DNA of 64,000 nucleotides from Syntrophobacterales bacterium. GTDB lineage: Bacteria; Desulfobacterota; Desulfobaccia; Desulfobaccales; 0-14-0-80-60-11. Position 1 is the stretch's first letter; every line of letters begins with the position of its first letter. Both the position numbers and the translations under genes were made by a program. A model generated the notes under the pieces. That model worked only from the letters and a program-made list of their open reading frames with translations, was not told the origin of the DNA and did no database searches. The stretch spans positions 1 to 64,000 of the forward strand of contig JALNYP010000014.1 of NCBI GenBank assembly GCA_023229795.1, written 5' to 3'. Shown in pieces: positions 41,192 through 49,192 of this stretch.

Positions 41192-41894
41192 AGGCTAAAC
41201 CTTTTCTTTTTTCCGGAAAGCTCTCACCCTAGGGCTCCTATCTTCCATTTCTCAACTTAACTAACTATTGAAGTTAGCAATAATTTTCAAGAAGCTAATT
41301 TTAGGATTTTCGAAGGCAAAATTAATGAATTCCCTAATTGAATCCGATCTATTTTTTGGTTTACATATATTTCAAAACCACATATAAGTTACCTCAATAT
41401 TTTATAGGGGCTATCGAGGATATCCGAAAGCTCTCTAGGGGGATGGATGAAAACGGCTCAAATCCTGCTCTGGGATGAAATCGATCATAACGCGTATACT
41501 TGGCCGACCCCTGAGGCTCTGCCTAAGGAGTATATTACCCCGCCGCCCACCTTGGCAAGTATTCCGGACATGGACTTTATCCCCTTACATATGAGAAAAT
41601 ATCTCAGGTCGAGAAGAATGTATTGTTGAAGTCCTGCTAGACCCTTCGAGTGATACAGGCATCTTAAGCAAGGAACGATCCGCTCCCGGGGATCGGATGG
41701 CTGGGTTTGCCGCCCTTGCTGGAAGATGACTGGAAACGGGATTCCCTCCTGCCGCTAAATTCCTTTTAACAGTCCAATTTTTCTGATTATAATTATTAAT
41801 GCTCACGGGTTTTCTGCGCCCTGATAGCAGATTCGCCTCTTGACCTGTTTCTCCCGTGGGTACGAGCTAAAATTTCTTTTCATGAGGTGCCAGT
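41192..41894. other. 703-bp mostly non-coding region, AT-rich in first half
   Basis: The segment 41260-41410 is AT-rich compared with flanks. A small frame at 41447-41629 is possible (below). The remainder leads to purB, whose ribosome site is GAGGTG 5 bp before its ATG. Candidate promoter elements (TTGACC near 41840) have too long a spacer to be convincing. Confidence 0.45.
41447..41629 (+). pseudogene. possible small or frameshifted gene
   Basis: A 60-codon frame starting at 41447, preceded by AGGGGG, codes for an aromatic- and Pro-rich peptide (LLWDEIDHNAYTWPTPEAL). In the +1 frame, immediately beyond, the sequence stays open for about 40 codons reading GREECIVEVLLDPSSDTGIL. This would be consistent with a single frameshift joining both parts. 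No family recognised. Confidence 0.28.
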
Positions 41895-43190
41895 ATGATT
41901 CCGCGATACAGCCGTGAGATAATGGCCCGGATCTGGACCGAAGAGAACAAGTTTGCCAGTTGGCTCAAGGTGGAGCTGGCGGCTATGGAGGCCATGGCGG
42001 AGATCGGCCTGATTCCCCGGGAGGTGCCGGCACGCGCTGCGGCCAAGGCCCAGATCGACGTGACCTGCATCCTGGAGATCGAAGCCAAGACGCACCATGA
42101 CGTGGCCGCGTTTGTAGATCAGGTGGCCGGCTGTCTGGGCGAGGACGGCCGCTATTTTCACTTCGGCCTGACTTCCTCGGACGTCCTGGACACCGCGTTG
42201 GGCCTGCGCCTGACCGAGGCCGCGGACCTGCTCCTGGCCGACCTGAACGAACTCCTGGGGGTGCTCGAAGACCGAGCCTATGCCTTCAAAGACCAGGTCA
42301 TGGTGGGCCGGACCCACGGGGTGCACGCCGAACCCATCACCCTGGGGCTGAAATTCGCCCTGTGGTACGCCGAATTCCAGCGCCAGCGCGCCCGCCTGAT
42401 AGCAGCCCGCAAGACTATCGCGGTGGGCAAGATCTCCGGCGCGGTGGGCACCTTTGCCCAACTGCCGCCGGAGGTGGAGGCCGGGGTCTGCCGGCGCCTG
42501 GGGCTGACCCCCGCGGCCATTTCCACCCAGATCCTCCAGCGGGACCGGCACGCCGAATACTTCCTCACCCTGGCCCTGATCGGCGCCAGCGTCGAAAAAG
42601 TGGCCCTGGAAATTCGCCACCTGCAGCGCACCGAGGTACGGGAGGCGGAGGAAATGTTCGCCGCGGGCCAAAAAGGTTCGTCGGCCATGCCCCATAAGCG
42701 CAACCCGATCCTCTCGGAAAATCTCTGCGGACTGGCCCGGGTGCTGAGGGGCAACGCGCTGGCGGCTTTGGAGAACGTGGCCCTGTGGCACGAACGAGAC
42801 ATCAGCCACTCCTCGGTGGAGCGGGTCATCGCGCCGGATTCCACCGTGCTCCTGGATTTCATGCTGGCCCGGCTCACCCGGCTGCTGAAAAATCTCCAGG
42901 TCTATCCGGAGAACATGGCGGCCAACCTCAACCTGACCCATGGCCTGGTCTTCTCCCAGTCCCTGCTCCTGGCCCTGATCGACAAGGGCCTCACCCGGGA
43001 CGCGGCCTACCGGCTGGTGCAGCGTCCGGCCATGCGGGTCTGGCAGGAAGGCGGCGAATTCGCCCAACTGGTCCAGGCCGACCCCGAGATCGGCCAACAC
43101 CTGAGCCCGGCCGAAATAGCGGCGATCTTCGATCTGAAGCGTTATTTCCGCCATGTGGACCAGATTTTTGCCCGGGTATTCGGGGAGTGA
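41895..43190 (+). CDS. purB: adenylosuccinate lyase
   Basis: A 431-residue PurB acting twice in purine synthesis (SAICAR to AICAR and adenylosuccinate to AMP). Conserved blocks: EAKTHHDVAAFVD with the catalytic His, HFGLTSSDVLDTA, GRTHGVHAEPITLGLK, and the signature loop GSSAMPHKRNPILSENLCG. The N- and C-terminal regions are complete. Ribosome site GAGGTG. The gene is alone; a chromate transporter gene follows 105 bp later. Confidence 0.97.
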   Translation: MIPRYSREIMARIWTEENKFASWLKVELAAMEAMAEIGLIPREVPARAAAKAQIDVTCILEIEAKTHHDVAAFVDQVAGCLGEDGRYFHFGLTSSDVLDTALGLRLTEAADLLLADLNELLGVLEDRAYAFKDQVMVGRTHGVHAEPITLGLKFALWYAEFQRQRARLIAARKTIAVGKISGAVGTFAQLPPEVEAGVCRRLGLTPAAISTQILQRDRHAEYFLTLALIGASVEKVALEIRHLQRTEVREAEEMFAAGQKGSSAMPHKRNPILSENLCGLARVLRGNALAALENVALWHERDISHSSVERVIAPDSTVLLDFMLARLTRLLKNLQVYPENMAANLNLTHGLVFSQSLLLALIDKGLTRDAAYRLVQRPAMRVWQEGGEFAQLVQADPEIGQHLSPAEIAAIFDLKRYFRHVDQIFARVFGE

Positions 43191-43295
43191 GCAGTGAGCA
43201 GGAAAGTTTGAAGTTTTAGGGCCACCAGAGGGGCGGTGCGTACCGCCCCTCTGGTGGGTGCCGGGCGTAAGCACATGATGGGGTAATCAAGTTTT

Positions 43296-44486
43296 ATGAA
43301 CGAAAATCCCGCGGCAACCGCCCCATCCGTGAGGGAATTAGCCAAAACCTTCATACATTTAGGGCTTACCGCCTATGGCGGCCTGGCCATGGTGGAGCCC
43401 ATCCGGCAGCGGATAGTCAAGGAAAAGGGCTGGCTGAACCAGAAAGAATTTTTGGACGGGCTGGCCCTGTGCCAGATAGTTCCCGGGGCTACGGTGGTGC
43501 AGTTGGCCACCTATGTCGGCTACCGTCTCAGGAGAACCTCCGGGGCCCTGGCGGCCGCCGCGGGTTTTATTTTCCCCGCCTTTGTCCTCATGCTCGGCCT
43601 CTCTTTTCTCTATTTTACCTATGGAAATATCGCCTGGGTAAAATCGGTTTCCCGCGGTTTGGGCGCGGTGGTCATCGCACTGCTGCTGCAGGCGGTGTGG
43701 CACCTGGGCCAGAATATCAAAAGGCACCGGCTTGACCTGGGCATCGCTTTCTTAGCCCTGGCGGCCCTGTGGTTCCGGGCGAATTATCTCCTGGTCTTCG
43801 CGGGGGCCGGCCTCTTGCGGTTGAGTCTCAGTCTGAGGCAGTTCCCGGACCGGGTCGCGGCCGATGCGGACCTGCCCGGCCAGAAGCCCCCCGTCGGCCT
43901 GATCCTTGGCCAACTGGCGCTCACCTTGACGGTCCTGGCGGTTCTGGTGAGAGGCTTAAGGTATCTGGCCCCCAAGCTGGGTCTGATGGCCGAAACCTTT
44001 CTCAAGATCGCGGTCGTCGCGTTCGGCGGGGGTTACGCCATGATCCCCATCCTGCAATGGGACCTGGTGGACCACCTGGGCTGGCTCACCCTCCGACAGT
44101 TCCTGGACGGCATCCTCCTGGGATTTGTTACCCCCGGGCCGATTATCATCACCGCCACCTTCGTGGGCTACCGGGTGCAGGGCCTCCTGGGCGCCGTGGT
44201 CGCCACCGCGGCCGTCTTCCTGCCGCCCATCTTGATCATCATCTTCTTGAGTCCGTTCTATCACCGGATTAAAGAGGCCCGGCTGATGCGCCCGGTGATC
44301 CAGGGCATTCTGGCCGCCCTGGTGGGCATGCTGGTGCTGGTGACGGTGCAGATGGGCGCCGCGACCCTCACCGATGTCAAATCTCTGGCCCTGATGGCCG
44401 CCGCCAGCCTGGCCCTGATCGCCTTCAGGGTGGATCTCCTGTGGATCGTCGCGGCGGCAGCCGGTCTTTCCCTGTTCCTGTTTTGA
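43296..44486 (+). CDS. chrA: chromate transporter, ChrA family (long form)
   Basis: A 396-residue membrane protein with two homologous halves. The first half has LTAYGGLAMVEPIRQRIVKEKGWL, then LALCQIVPGATVVQLATYVGYRL; the second repeats KIAVVAFGGGYAMIPILQWDLVDHLGWLT and GFVTPGPIIITATFVGYRVQG. About ten transmembrane helices. It matches CHR-family transporters that export chromate, but in anaerobes the substrate may be another oxyanion. The ATG at 43296 lacks a strong ribosome site. Confidence 0.88.
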   Translation: MNENPAATAPSVRELAKTFIHLGLTAYGGLAMVEPIRQRIVKEKGWLNQKEFLDGLALCQIVPGATVVQLATYVGYRLRRTSGALAAAAGFIFPAFVLMLGLSFLYFTYGNIAWVKSVSRGLGAVVIALLLQAVWHLGQNIKRHRLDLGIAFLALAALWFRANYLLVFAGAGLLRLSLSLRQFPDRVAADADLPGQKPPVGLILGQLALTLTVLAVLVRGLRYLAPKLGLMAETFLKIAVVAFGGGYAMIPILQWDLVDHLGWLTLRQFLDGILLGFVTPGPIIITATFVGYRVQGLLGAVVATAAVFLPPILIIIFLSPFYHRIKEARLMRPVIQGILAALVGMLVLVTVQMGAATLTDVKSLALMAAASLALIAFRVDLLWIVAAAAGLSLFLF

Positions 44487-44933
44487 CCCAGCGCTAAATT
44501 TTTTTTTGGCGGCGCGCCGATTTTCCAAACTCCCGTTTTTTTTAAGTAAAACCCGGCCCTGCCGAGGCCTTTACCCGGGCTTCCCCTCCCCTCGGCTTCT
44601 GGAATCCTCCCCCCAAAATTCGTTATTTCGGTGCCGACTCATTCGATAATTTCATGGTGAGACGCGTTCGCGGCTCAATGACGCGGCGGGCAGCCGCACC
44701 CCCCTGAGATGATCCTGGCCAAGATCTCGATGAGGGATTCCGGAAGCCAAAAATAGGAATTTCCTCATATACTTTTAGATAAAATTATGGAAATAATGTT
44801 GCATAATATCAGAATGATGAGGACCCCAAAAAGGCAAGCCGGAGAAACTGGAGAGCCCCAGCGGCGGCAACAGGAACGACAAGAGGGATAAGGCAATCCC
44901 CGGGGAAGTCGGAGAAGAACAAAGGAGGCGGCC
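44487..44933. other. 447-bp intergenic region
   Basis: No gene recognised. The last 150 bp carry a G/A-rich leader to the following membrane gene; a 25-codon frame (44814-44891) is too weak to call. AT-rich patches at 44760-44810 could hold a promoter. Confidence 0.4.
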
Positions 44934-45977
44934 ATGGTTGATTCGTCCATCATCGATTTCTGTATCGGCATGACGTTCTTTTATGTGATCCTGACTCTGA
45001 TCTGCACCATGATCAACGAGTATATCATCGAACGCTGGCGTAACCTGCGCGCCAATTACCTGCTGGAAGGCATCGCCGGGCTATTTTACGATGCCCAGAA
45101 CGTGTTCGACATTTACACGCATCCACTGATCAGAGGGCTTTATTATGATAAGGAGCAACCAGTGGCGCCGGCAGCAAAGACCGGGAAACCCAATCCTCCG
45201 AAAACCGAAGATTCATTAGCTGCCTGCCTGGAGCCCTTTGACAAAATTAAGAAGTATCTCCCTTCTTACATTCCTTCCCGCACTTTTGTCACCGCGCTGC
45301 TCGATACCCTGGCTCCGGCCACCAAAGCCGATAATCCCCAAGACTTTTCACAACTGAGAGAGATCGTTTTCAACAGCGGCAACAACCGGATAAAGGGAGC
45401 GTTGCTGCCGCTGATTGATGCGGCCGCGGGCGATCTGGAGAAGGCCAGGCAGAACATCGAAAAGTGGTTCGATGATTCCATGGACCGGATCTCAGGCTGG
45501 TTTAAGCGCCGGGCCAAGGCCTGGCTCTTGCTGGTGGCCGCAGTCGTCTGTATCCTGTTGAATGCCGACAGCATCATGGTGGGGAATATGCTTTGGCAGA
45601 ATAAGGCGCTGCGGGCGGCAGTGGTGGCCTCGGCCGAAAATTTTGCCAAGAAGAAGCCTTCACCTGAGGACAAACAGGCCGCTAAAACCACCCAAGAACT
45701 CCAAACGGCCATCCAGGCTGAAATTGATAAATCGAAATTGCCCCTCGGCTGGGTGTGGCGGGGCGAGCCGGCCAAACCGGGCGAAGCGGCCAAGGCTGCC
45801 GACCCTCGCGAGTTGCCAAGCGGCCGGGACCAGGTATTCTTCAAGATTATCGGAATAATCTTGACCACCCTGGCCATCTCCCTGGGCGCTCCCTTCTGGA
45901 CTGACCTGCTCAACAGCTTCGTCAACCTGCGGCGCACCGGGAATAAGCCCGCCAAAGCGGAGGAAGAAAAGAAGTAA
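44934..45977 (+). CDS. conserved membrane protein of unknown function
   Basis: A 347-residue protein: an N-terminal transmembrane helix (residues 8-26, CIGMTFFYVILTLICTMINEY), a long polar region with Lys/Glu-rich helices and a Pro-rich turn (residues about 75-185), a second membrane helix (about 196-215, AWLLLVAAVVCILLN), and a third near 303-322 (IIGIILTTLAISLGAPFWTDLL). It ends in a Lys/Glu-rich tail. Good AAAGGAGG ribosome site. No recognisable catalytic motif. It is convergent with the SagB-type reductase and alone. Confidence 0.55.
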   Translation: MVDSSIIDFCIGMTFFYVILTLICTMINEYIIERWRNLRANYLLEGIAGLFYDAQNVFDIYTHPLIRGLYYDKEQPVAPAAKTGKPNPPKTEDSLAACLEPFDKIKKYLPSYIPSRTFVTALLDTLAPATKADNPQDFSQLREIVFNSGNNRIKGALLPLIDAAAGDLEKARQNIEKWFDDSMDRISGWFKRRAKAWLLLVAAVVCILLNADSIMVGNMLWQNKALRAAVVASAENFAKKKPSPEDKQAAKTTQELQTAIQAEIDKSKLPLGWVWRGEPAKPGEAAKAADPRELPSGRDQVFFKIIGIILTTLAISLGAPFWTDLLNSFVNLRRTGNKPAKAEEEKK

Positions 45978-45993
45978 GCCGGGCTTTTTGCAC

Positions 45994-46671
45994 CTAGTGC
46001 TTGTACCCCACCGGCATGACCAGGAGGGGCTCGCGGCCCGGGGGCAGTTTTAAGGCCCGGGCCAGGGCCTCATCCTCGAAGGCCCCGACGATGCCGGCTC
46101 CCAGGCCCAGGTCTTCGGCCGCCAGGAAGAGGTTCTGGCTGACGTTCCCGGCCTCCATGTGGGTGTAGCGCACCCCACGCTGGCCGTAACGGCCCGTGCA
46201 GCGGCGGTATTCCCCGGTGATCACCACCAGCACGGGAGCTGCGGCCATCCAGGCCTGGTTCAGGCAGGCCCGGACCACCGCGGGCCGCAAGTCTCCCGGG
46301 GCCACCGGCTGCAACGCGTGCTCCGCCACCAGATAGTGGTAAACCCCGGCGGCCAGATCGAGCGCGCCTCGTTCTCCCACCACCAGGTAGAGGTCCAGGG
46401 GATAGGTGGCCCCGGCGGACGGCGAGGTCCTAAGGCCCCGGGGGTCGCTCGTGCCGTCCGCGCCCCACAGCAATTGCGAGATTTGCGCCAGCGACAGGGG
46501 CCGGGCCGCAAAGCCGCGCACCGTACGCCGGACTGCGAAGGCCTCCGGCACCGACAGCGTTCCCTTCCTGGCCGGGGCCGGCAGCTTGATCGCCTCTGCG
46601 TCTTGGCCGCCGGCGGGCTGCACCAGCATGATCGTCAGTACCATAACAAGACTCCAACCGATGTTCATCAT
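45994..46671 (-). CDS. secreted SagB/ThcOx-type nitroreductase-like protein
   Basis: A 225-residue FMN reductase-like protein: RRTVRGFAARPLSLAQISQLLWGADG, TSPSAGATYPLDLYLVVGE, NQAWMAAAPVLVVITGEY and AGNVSQNLFLAAEDLGLGAGIVGAF are the SagB-type signature. Short SagB proteins of this kind are often not part of bacteriocin clusters; no cyclodehydratase is near. An N-terminal signal-like helix (VMVLTIMLVQPAGGQ) suggests export, which is unusual for a flavin enzyme. An alternative second-Met start (46668) has better ribosome-site spacing. Confidence 0.8.
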   Translation of the reverse strand: MMNIGWSLVMVLTIMLVQPAGGQDAEAIKLPAPARKGTLSVPEAFAVRRTVRGFAARPLSLAQISQLLWGADGTSDPRGLRTSPSAGATYPLDLYLVVGERGALDLAAGVYHYLVAEHALQPVAPGDLRPAVVRACLNQAWMAAAPVLVVITGEYRRCTGRYGQRGVRYTHMEAGNVSQNLFLAAEDLGLGAGIVGAFEDEALARALKLPPGREPLLVMPVGYKH

Positions 46672-46750
46672 GACACCTCTATGACCGAGTCTCGATTTCC
46701 TCGGCTACCGTGGCCGCGGGCTTTACCATGAAAACCTAATCCCATAAAAC

Positions 46751-46806
46751 CCAAATCCCCCTTTGCCAAAGGGGGACTTCAAACTCCCCCCTGAAAAAGG
46801 GGGGCA
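46751..46806. repeat. dispersed C/G-run palindromic repeat, copy 2
   Basis: AAATCCCCCTTTGCCAAAGG continues into GGGACTT, then CCCCCCTGAAAAAGGGGGG. Same class as 8287-8366 and 62386-62440. Confidence 0.7.
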
Positions 46807-46947
46807 AAGGCAGACGTGTCCAGCATAGATTTTGCCAGTGTGGCGGCGTCCACCATATCCCTTCCACCCCTGGAACCTGAGGATTTTCCCGTAGACATTT
46901 CTCATCTAGTGAATTAGGGTGCATTATATACCCGCATAGGGGGGGAT

Positions 46948-47439
46948 ATGTTTGGTTTAGAAAAATTAAAATTTAAGACAAAAGTAATTTTAGTATCAGT
47001 AATTATTATAATTGTTTCAATGGGTATTGTTTATATACGGAATACGACTCCTATAACTGTCATAAAAATTAATGATTGGGTATTTATTACAAGTAATGAT
47101 GAAGGCAGTTGGTATTATAAATCGAATTTAATTAATATAGATAACCAAACCCATATCATAGAAGTATTGGTAAAAAATATATATACTGATATTGGGAAAC
47201 AGAAGTTTCTTGAAACACATAAAAATGGTAAATATACAGATATTAATAGGTCACTAAGTATGGTTTCAATTAATTATCAAAAGATGACATATCAACAAAA
47301 TAGGGTGGTTTATTATTCTAAATCAAACAATATTATAGGTAATGACGAATTAGCTGTAAAAATTGATGATTTAATTCCTCAATCTGTAGGTAATAAATTA
47401 ATAAGGAAAATTCTTGAAGACTACAATATTGTGAGATAA
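46948..47439 (+). CDS. AT-rich membrane-anchored Adhesin_E-like protein
   Basis: A 163-residue protein with an N-terminal membrane anchor (VILVSVIIIIVSMGIVYI). The exported part reads VFITSNDEGSWYYKSNLINI, then EVLVKNIYT, MVSINYQKMTYQQNRVVYYS and DDLIPQSVGNKLIRKI; this order (W--i--d---yyd, then I-P-S) resembles the surface-adhesin-E family (PF16747), whose function is not known. Base composition is extremely AT-rich compared with both flanks. A run of G residues serves as ribosome site. It stands between two repeat tracts, so it looks like an inserted gene. Confidence 0.45.
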   Translation: MFGLEKLKFKTKVILVSVIIIIVSMGIVYIRNTTPITVIKINDWVFITSNDEGSWYYKSNLINIDNQTHIIEVLVKNIYTDIGKQKFLETHKNGKYTDINRSLSMVSINYQKMTYQQNRVVYYSKSNNIIGNDELAVKIDDLIPQSVGNKLIRKILEDYNIVR

Positions 47440-47840
47440 TTCATCATATTTTACAGATTCGATACCTTAGACTGACACCCCCCTCACCCTGCCCTCTCCC
47501 CCCAAGGGGCCCAGGGGGTAGAGGGGAAAACCTTGTAAATTCCCCGAGATGATCAATTGTAGGGGTTATAGCATTTGCCAAAAATAATTTCCCGTAGGGG
47601 CATGGCGAGCCATGCCCAAACCTTCGAGGGCACGGCACGCCGTGCCCCTACATCAACTAGGCAATCGGAAGGCACTTTTGGCAAATGCTATACTTTTTCT
47701 CAAACGAAAATTTACCGGCACGCCAATAGCAAAAACCTTGCAGGACACTCCTATGGCAGGGGGAATTTTTCCTCCCCGGCGGTTTAAAGAATTGTTCACG
47801 GAGTCTTCCCGGCGCCGCTCTCGGCAAAGTCCGCTTTGGC
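47440..47840. other. 401-bp repeat-rich intergenic region
   Basis: Contains a C-run/G-run tract at 47474-47534 (CACCCCCCTCACCCTGCCC and AAGGGGCCCAGGGGG), and the inverted pair 47594-47652. No gene seen. Confidence 0.5.
47594..47652. repeat. long inverted repeat incl. 25-bp palindrome copy 2
   Basis: GTAGGGGCATGGCGAGCCAT (from 47594, continuing to 47617) is nearly the reverse complement of GGGCACGGCACGCCGTGCCC CTAC (47628-47652); the second arm is identical to 37316-37340. Two mirrored elements separated by ten bases make one large hairpin. Confidence 0.75.
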
Positions 47841-48350
47841 TTAATCCCCTCGGACCTGGCTGAGCACAAAGGCGACCAGCCGGGCCATGGCGGCTTTGCT
47901 CAGGTGAATGATTAGGTCGGTCTCCCGGCAGGGCACCCGCCGGGCCTGGAAGTTGCCGGTGACCATGAGCTCTACGGTCCCGCCTCGCCTGGTGGCCACC
48001 AGGGCCGGGGCTTCAGCGAAGATGAACAGGTTTTTCCCGGGCACGTGGCAGGCGGCCAGCAGGGCCGTTTCCGCCAATTCCGGGCCCGAGGGCGGGGTCA
48101 GAGGCAGTTCATGCCGGGCCGCGAATTCTTTGAGGCCGCGGCTGAGCGCCTCGGCCGGCGTCAGTAACATCGCCAGGTTTAGGCCCGGTTCCGCGTCTGC
48201 CGCGCCGGATTCGGGCACCTCCAGATCGACCACCTTCAGGACAAAGGTCCCGCCATGTTCGTCCCATTGCAGGCTGGCCGGGGTTCTCAGTTCCAACTTG
48301 AGCCCGGGATCGGCGAACCAGGCCCGGGCCCGTAAGCAGGGTATCAGCAT
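47841..48350 (-). CDS. hypothetical protein
   Basis: A 169-residue protein of unknown family. The start at 48350 (MLIPCLRARAWFADPGLKLEL) is supported by GGAGG nine bases upstream; a longer frame begins earlier without support. The sequence is mostly mixed hydrophobic and polar without membrane helices; features such as FVLKVVDLEVP, LFIFAEAPALVATRRGGTV and LIIHLSKAAMARLVAFVLSQV suggest an alpha/beta domain. No motif recognised. It is followed by repeat-rich DNA. Confidence 0.5.
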   Translation of the reverse strand: MLIPCLRARAWFADPGLKLELRTPASLQWDEHGGTFVLKVVDLEVPESGAADAEPGLNLAMLLTPAEALSRGLKEFAARHELPLTPPSGPELAETALLAACHVPGKNLFIFAEAPALVATRRGGTVELMVTGNFQARRVPCRETDLIIHLSKAAMARLVAFVLSQVRGD

Positions 48351-48572
48351 TTGCAGTTCCCTCCGGCGTTGACCGGCAACGTTCAGGTTTGAGAATATCC
48401 GGTGGGGGGGGCCTCCGGCCCGCCGCCTCAACGGCTGTGACCATCTCTCTTGGTCACGATTGTACCTCGATTAGCCTGATAGATCAGCAAAATTTCGCCG
48501 GCTGCGGCGCGCGGTTCGCAGTTGAACGAGCGCCTAGATTCTAAAGAAATCTTGGGGATGAGCGGTTACACC

Positions 48573-48601
48573 TTGACCCTTATCCGCATAAATCTTAATA
48601 T
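48573..48601 (+). promoter_or_regulatory. sigma-70-type promoter for the IscU/NifS-like operon
   Basis: TTGACC (48573-48578), a 17-bp spacer and TAATAT (48596-48601), 40 bp before the ATG. It is AT-rich around the -10. No IscR-like operator recognised. Confidence 0.6.
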
Positions 48602-48640
48602 AATAGAAAAAATAGGTTGAAATCACCTTGGGAGAAGGAC

Positions 48641-49162
48641 ATGGCATATTCCCCGATAGTTATGGAACATTTCAAGAACCCTCGCAATGTGGGCGAAATC
48701 ATCAGCGCCGACGGGGTGGGCGAAGTCGGCAATCCCGTGTGCGGGGACATGATGAATGTGTATATCAAAGTCGAAAATGACCGCCTGGTAGACGTCAAGT
48801 TCAAGACCTTCGGCTGCGGCGCGGCCATCGCGGTTTCCAGCATGATCACCGAAATGGCCAAAGGCAAGACCCTGGAAGAGGCCATGAAGATCACCAACGC
48901 CGACGTCGCCGAAGCTTTGGGCGGTCTGCCTCCCAACAAGCTCCACTGCTCCAACCTGGGCGCGGACGCCCTGCATTCCGCCATCAAGAATTACATGGAC
49001 CGCAAAGCGGGGAAAGTGCCTGCGGCCGTCGATCTGGACAAGGAACCGCACCATAAGCAACGCGAAGGCTGCTACTGCCCCTACTGCCAGAAGCAGGTGG
49101 AGGAAGAATCCCCCATGTGCATCTTCTGCGGCAAGGAAATCCCGCATGAGCACGACCACTAA
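48641..49162 (+). CDS. IscU/NifU-like Fe-S scaffold with C-terminal zinc ribbon
   Basis: A 173-residue protein. Residues 1-125 are an IscU-type scaffold with the three cluster Cys: Cys in NPVCGDMM, Cys in FKTFGCGAAIA, Cys in NKLHCSNLG. The LPPVK motif used by HscA in standard IscU is not visible (it reads LPPNKLHC). The last 40 residues form a distinct zinc ribbon: CYCPYCQKQ, then CIFCGKEI. This fusion differs from IscU (scaffold only) and NifU (ferredoxin-like and Nfu domains). It is followed 30 bp later by the NifS-like gene. Confidence 0.88.
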   Translation: MAYSPIVMEHFKNPRNVGEIISADGVGEVGNPVCGDMMNVYIKVENDRLVDVKFKTFGCGAAIAVSSMITEMAKGKTLEEAMKITNADVAEALGGLPPNKLHCSNLGADALHSAIKNYMDRKAGKVPAAVDLDKEPHHKQREGCYCPYCQKQVEEESPMCIFCGKEIPHEHDH

Positions 49163-49192
49163 TGGTCCGGTTCGGAAGATAAGGAAGCTGCC

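Noticed and set aside
41880..43274. Minus-strand frame over purB
   Set aside because: PurB is complete with catalytic signature on the plus strand.
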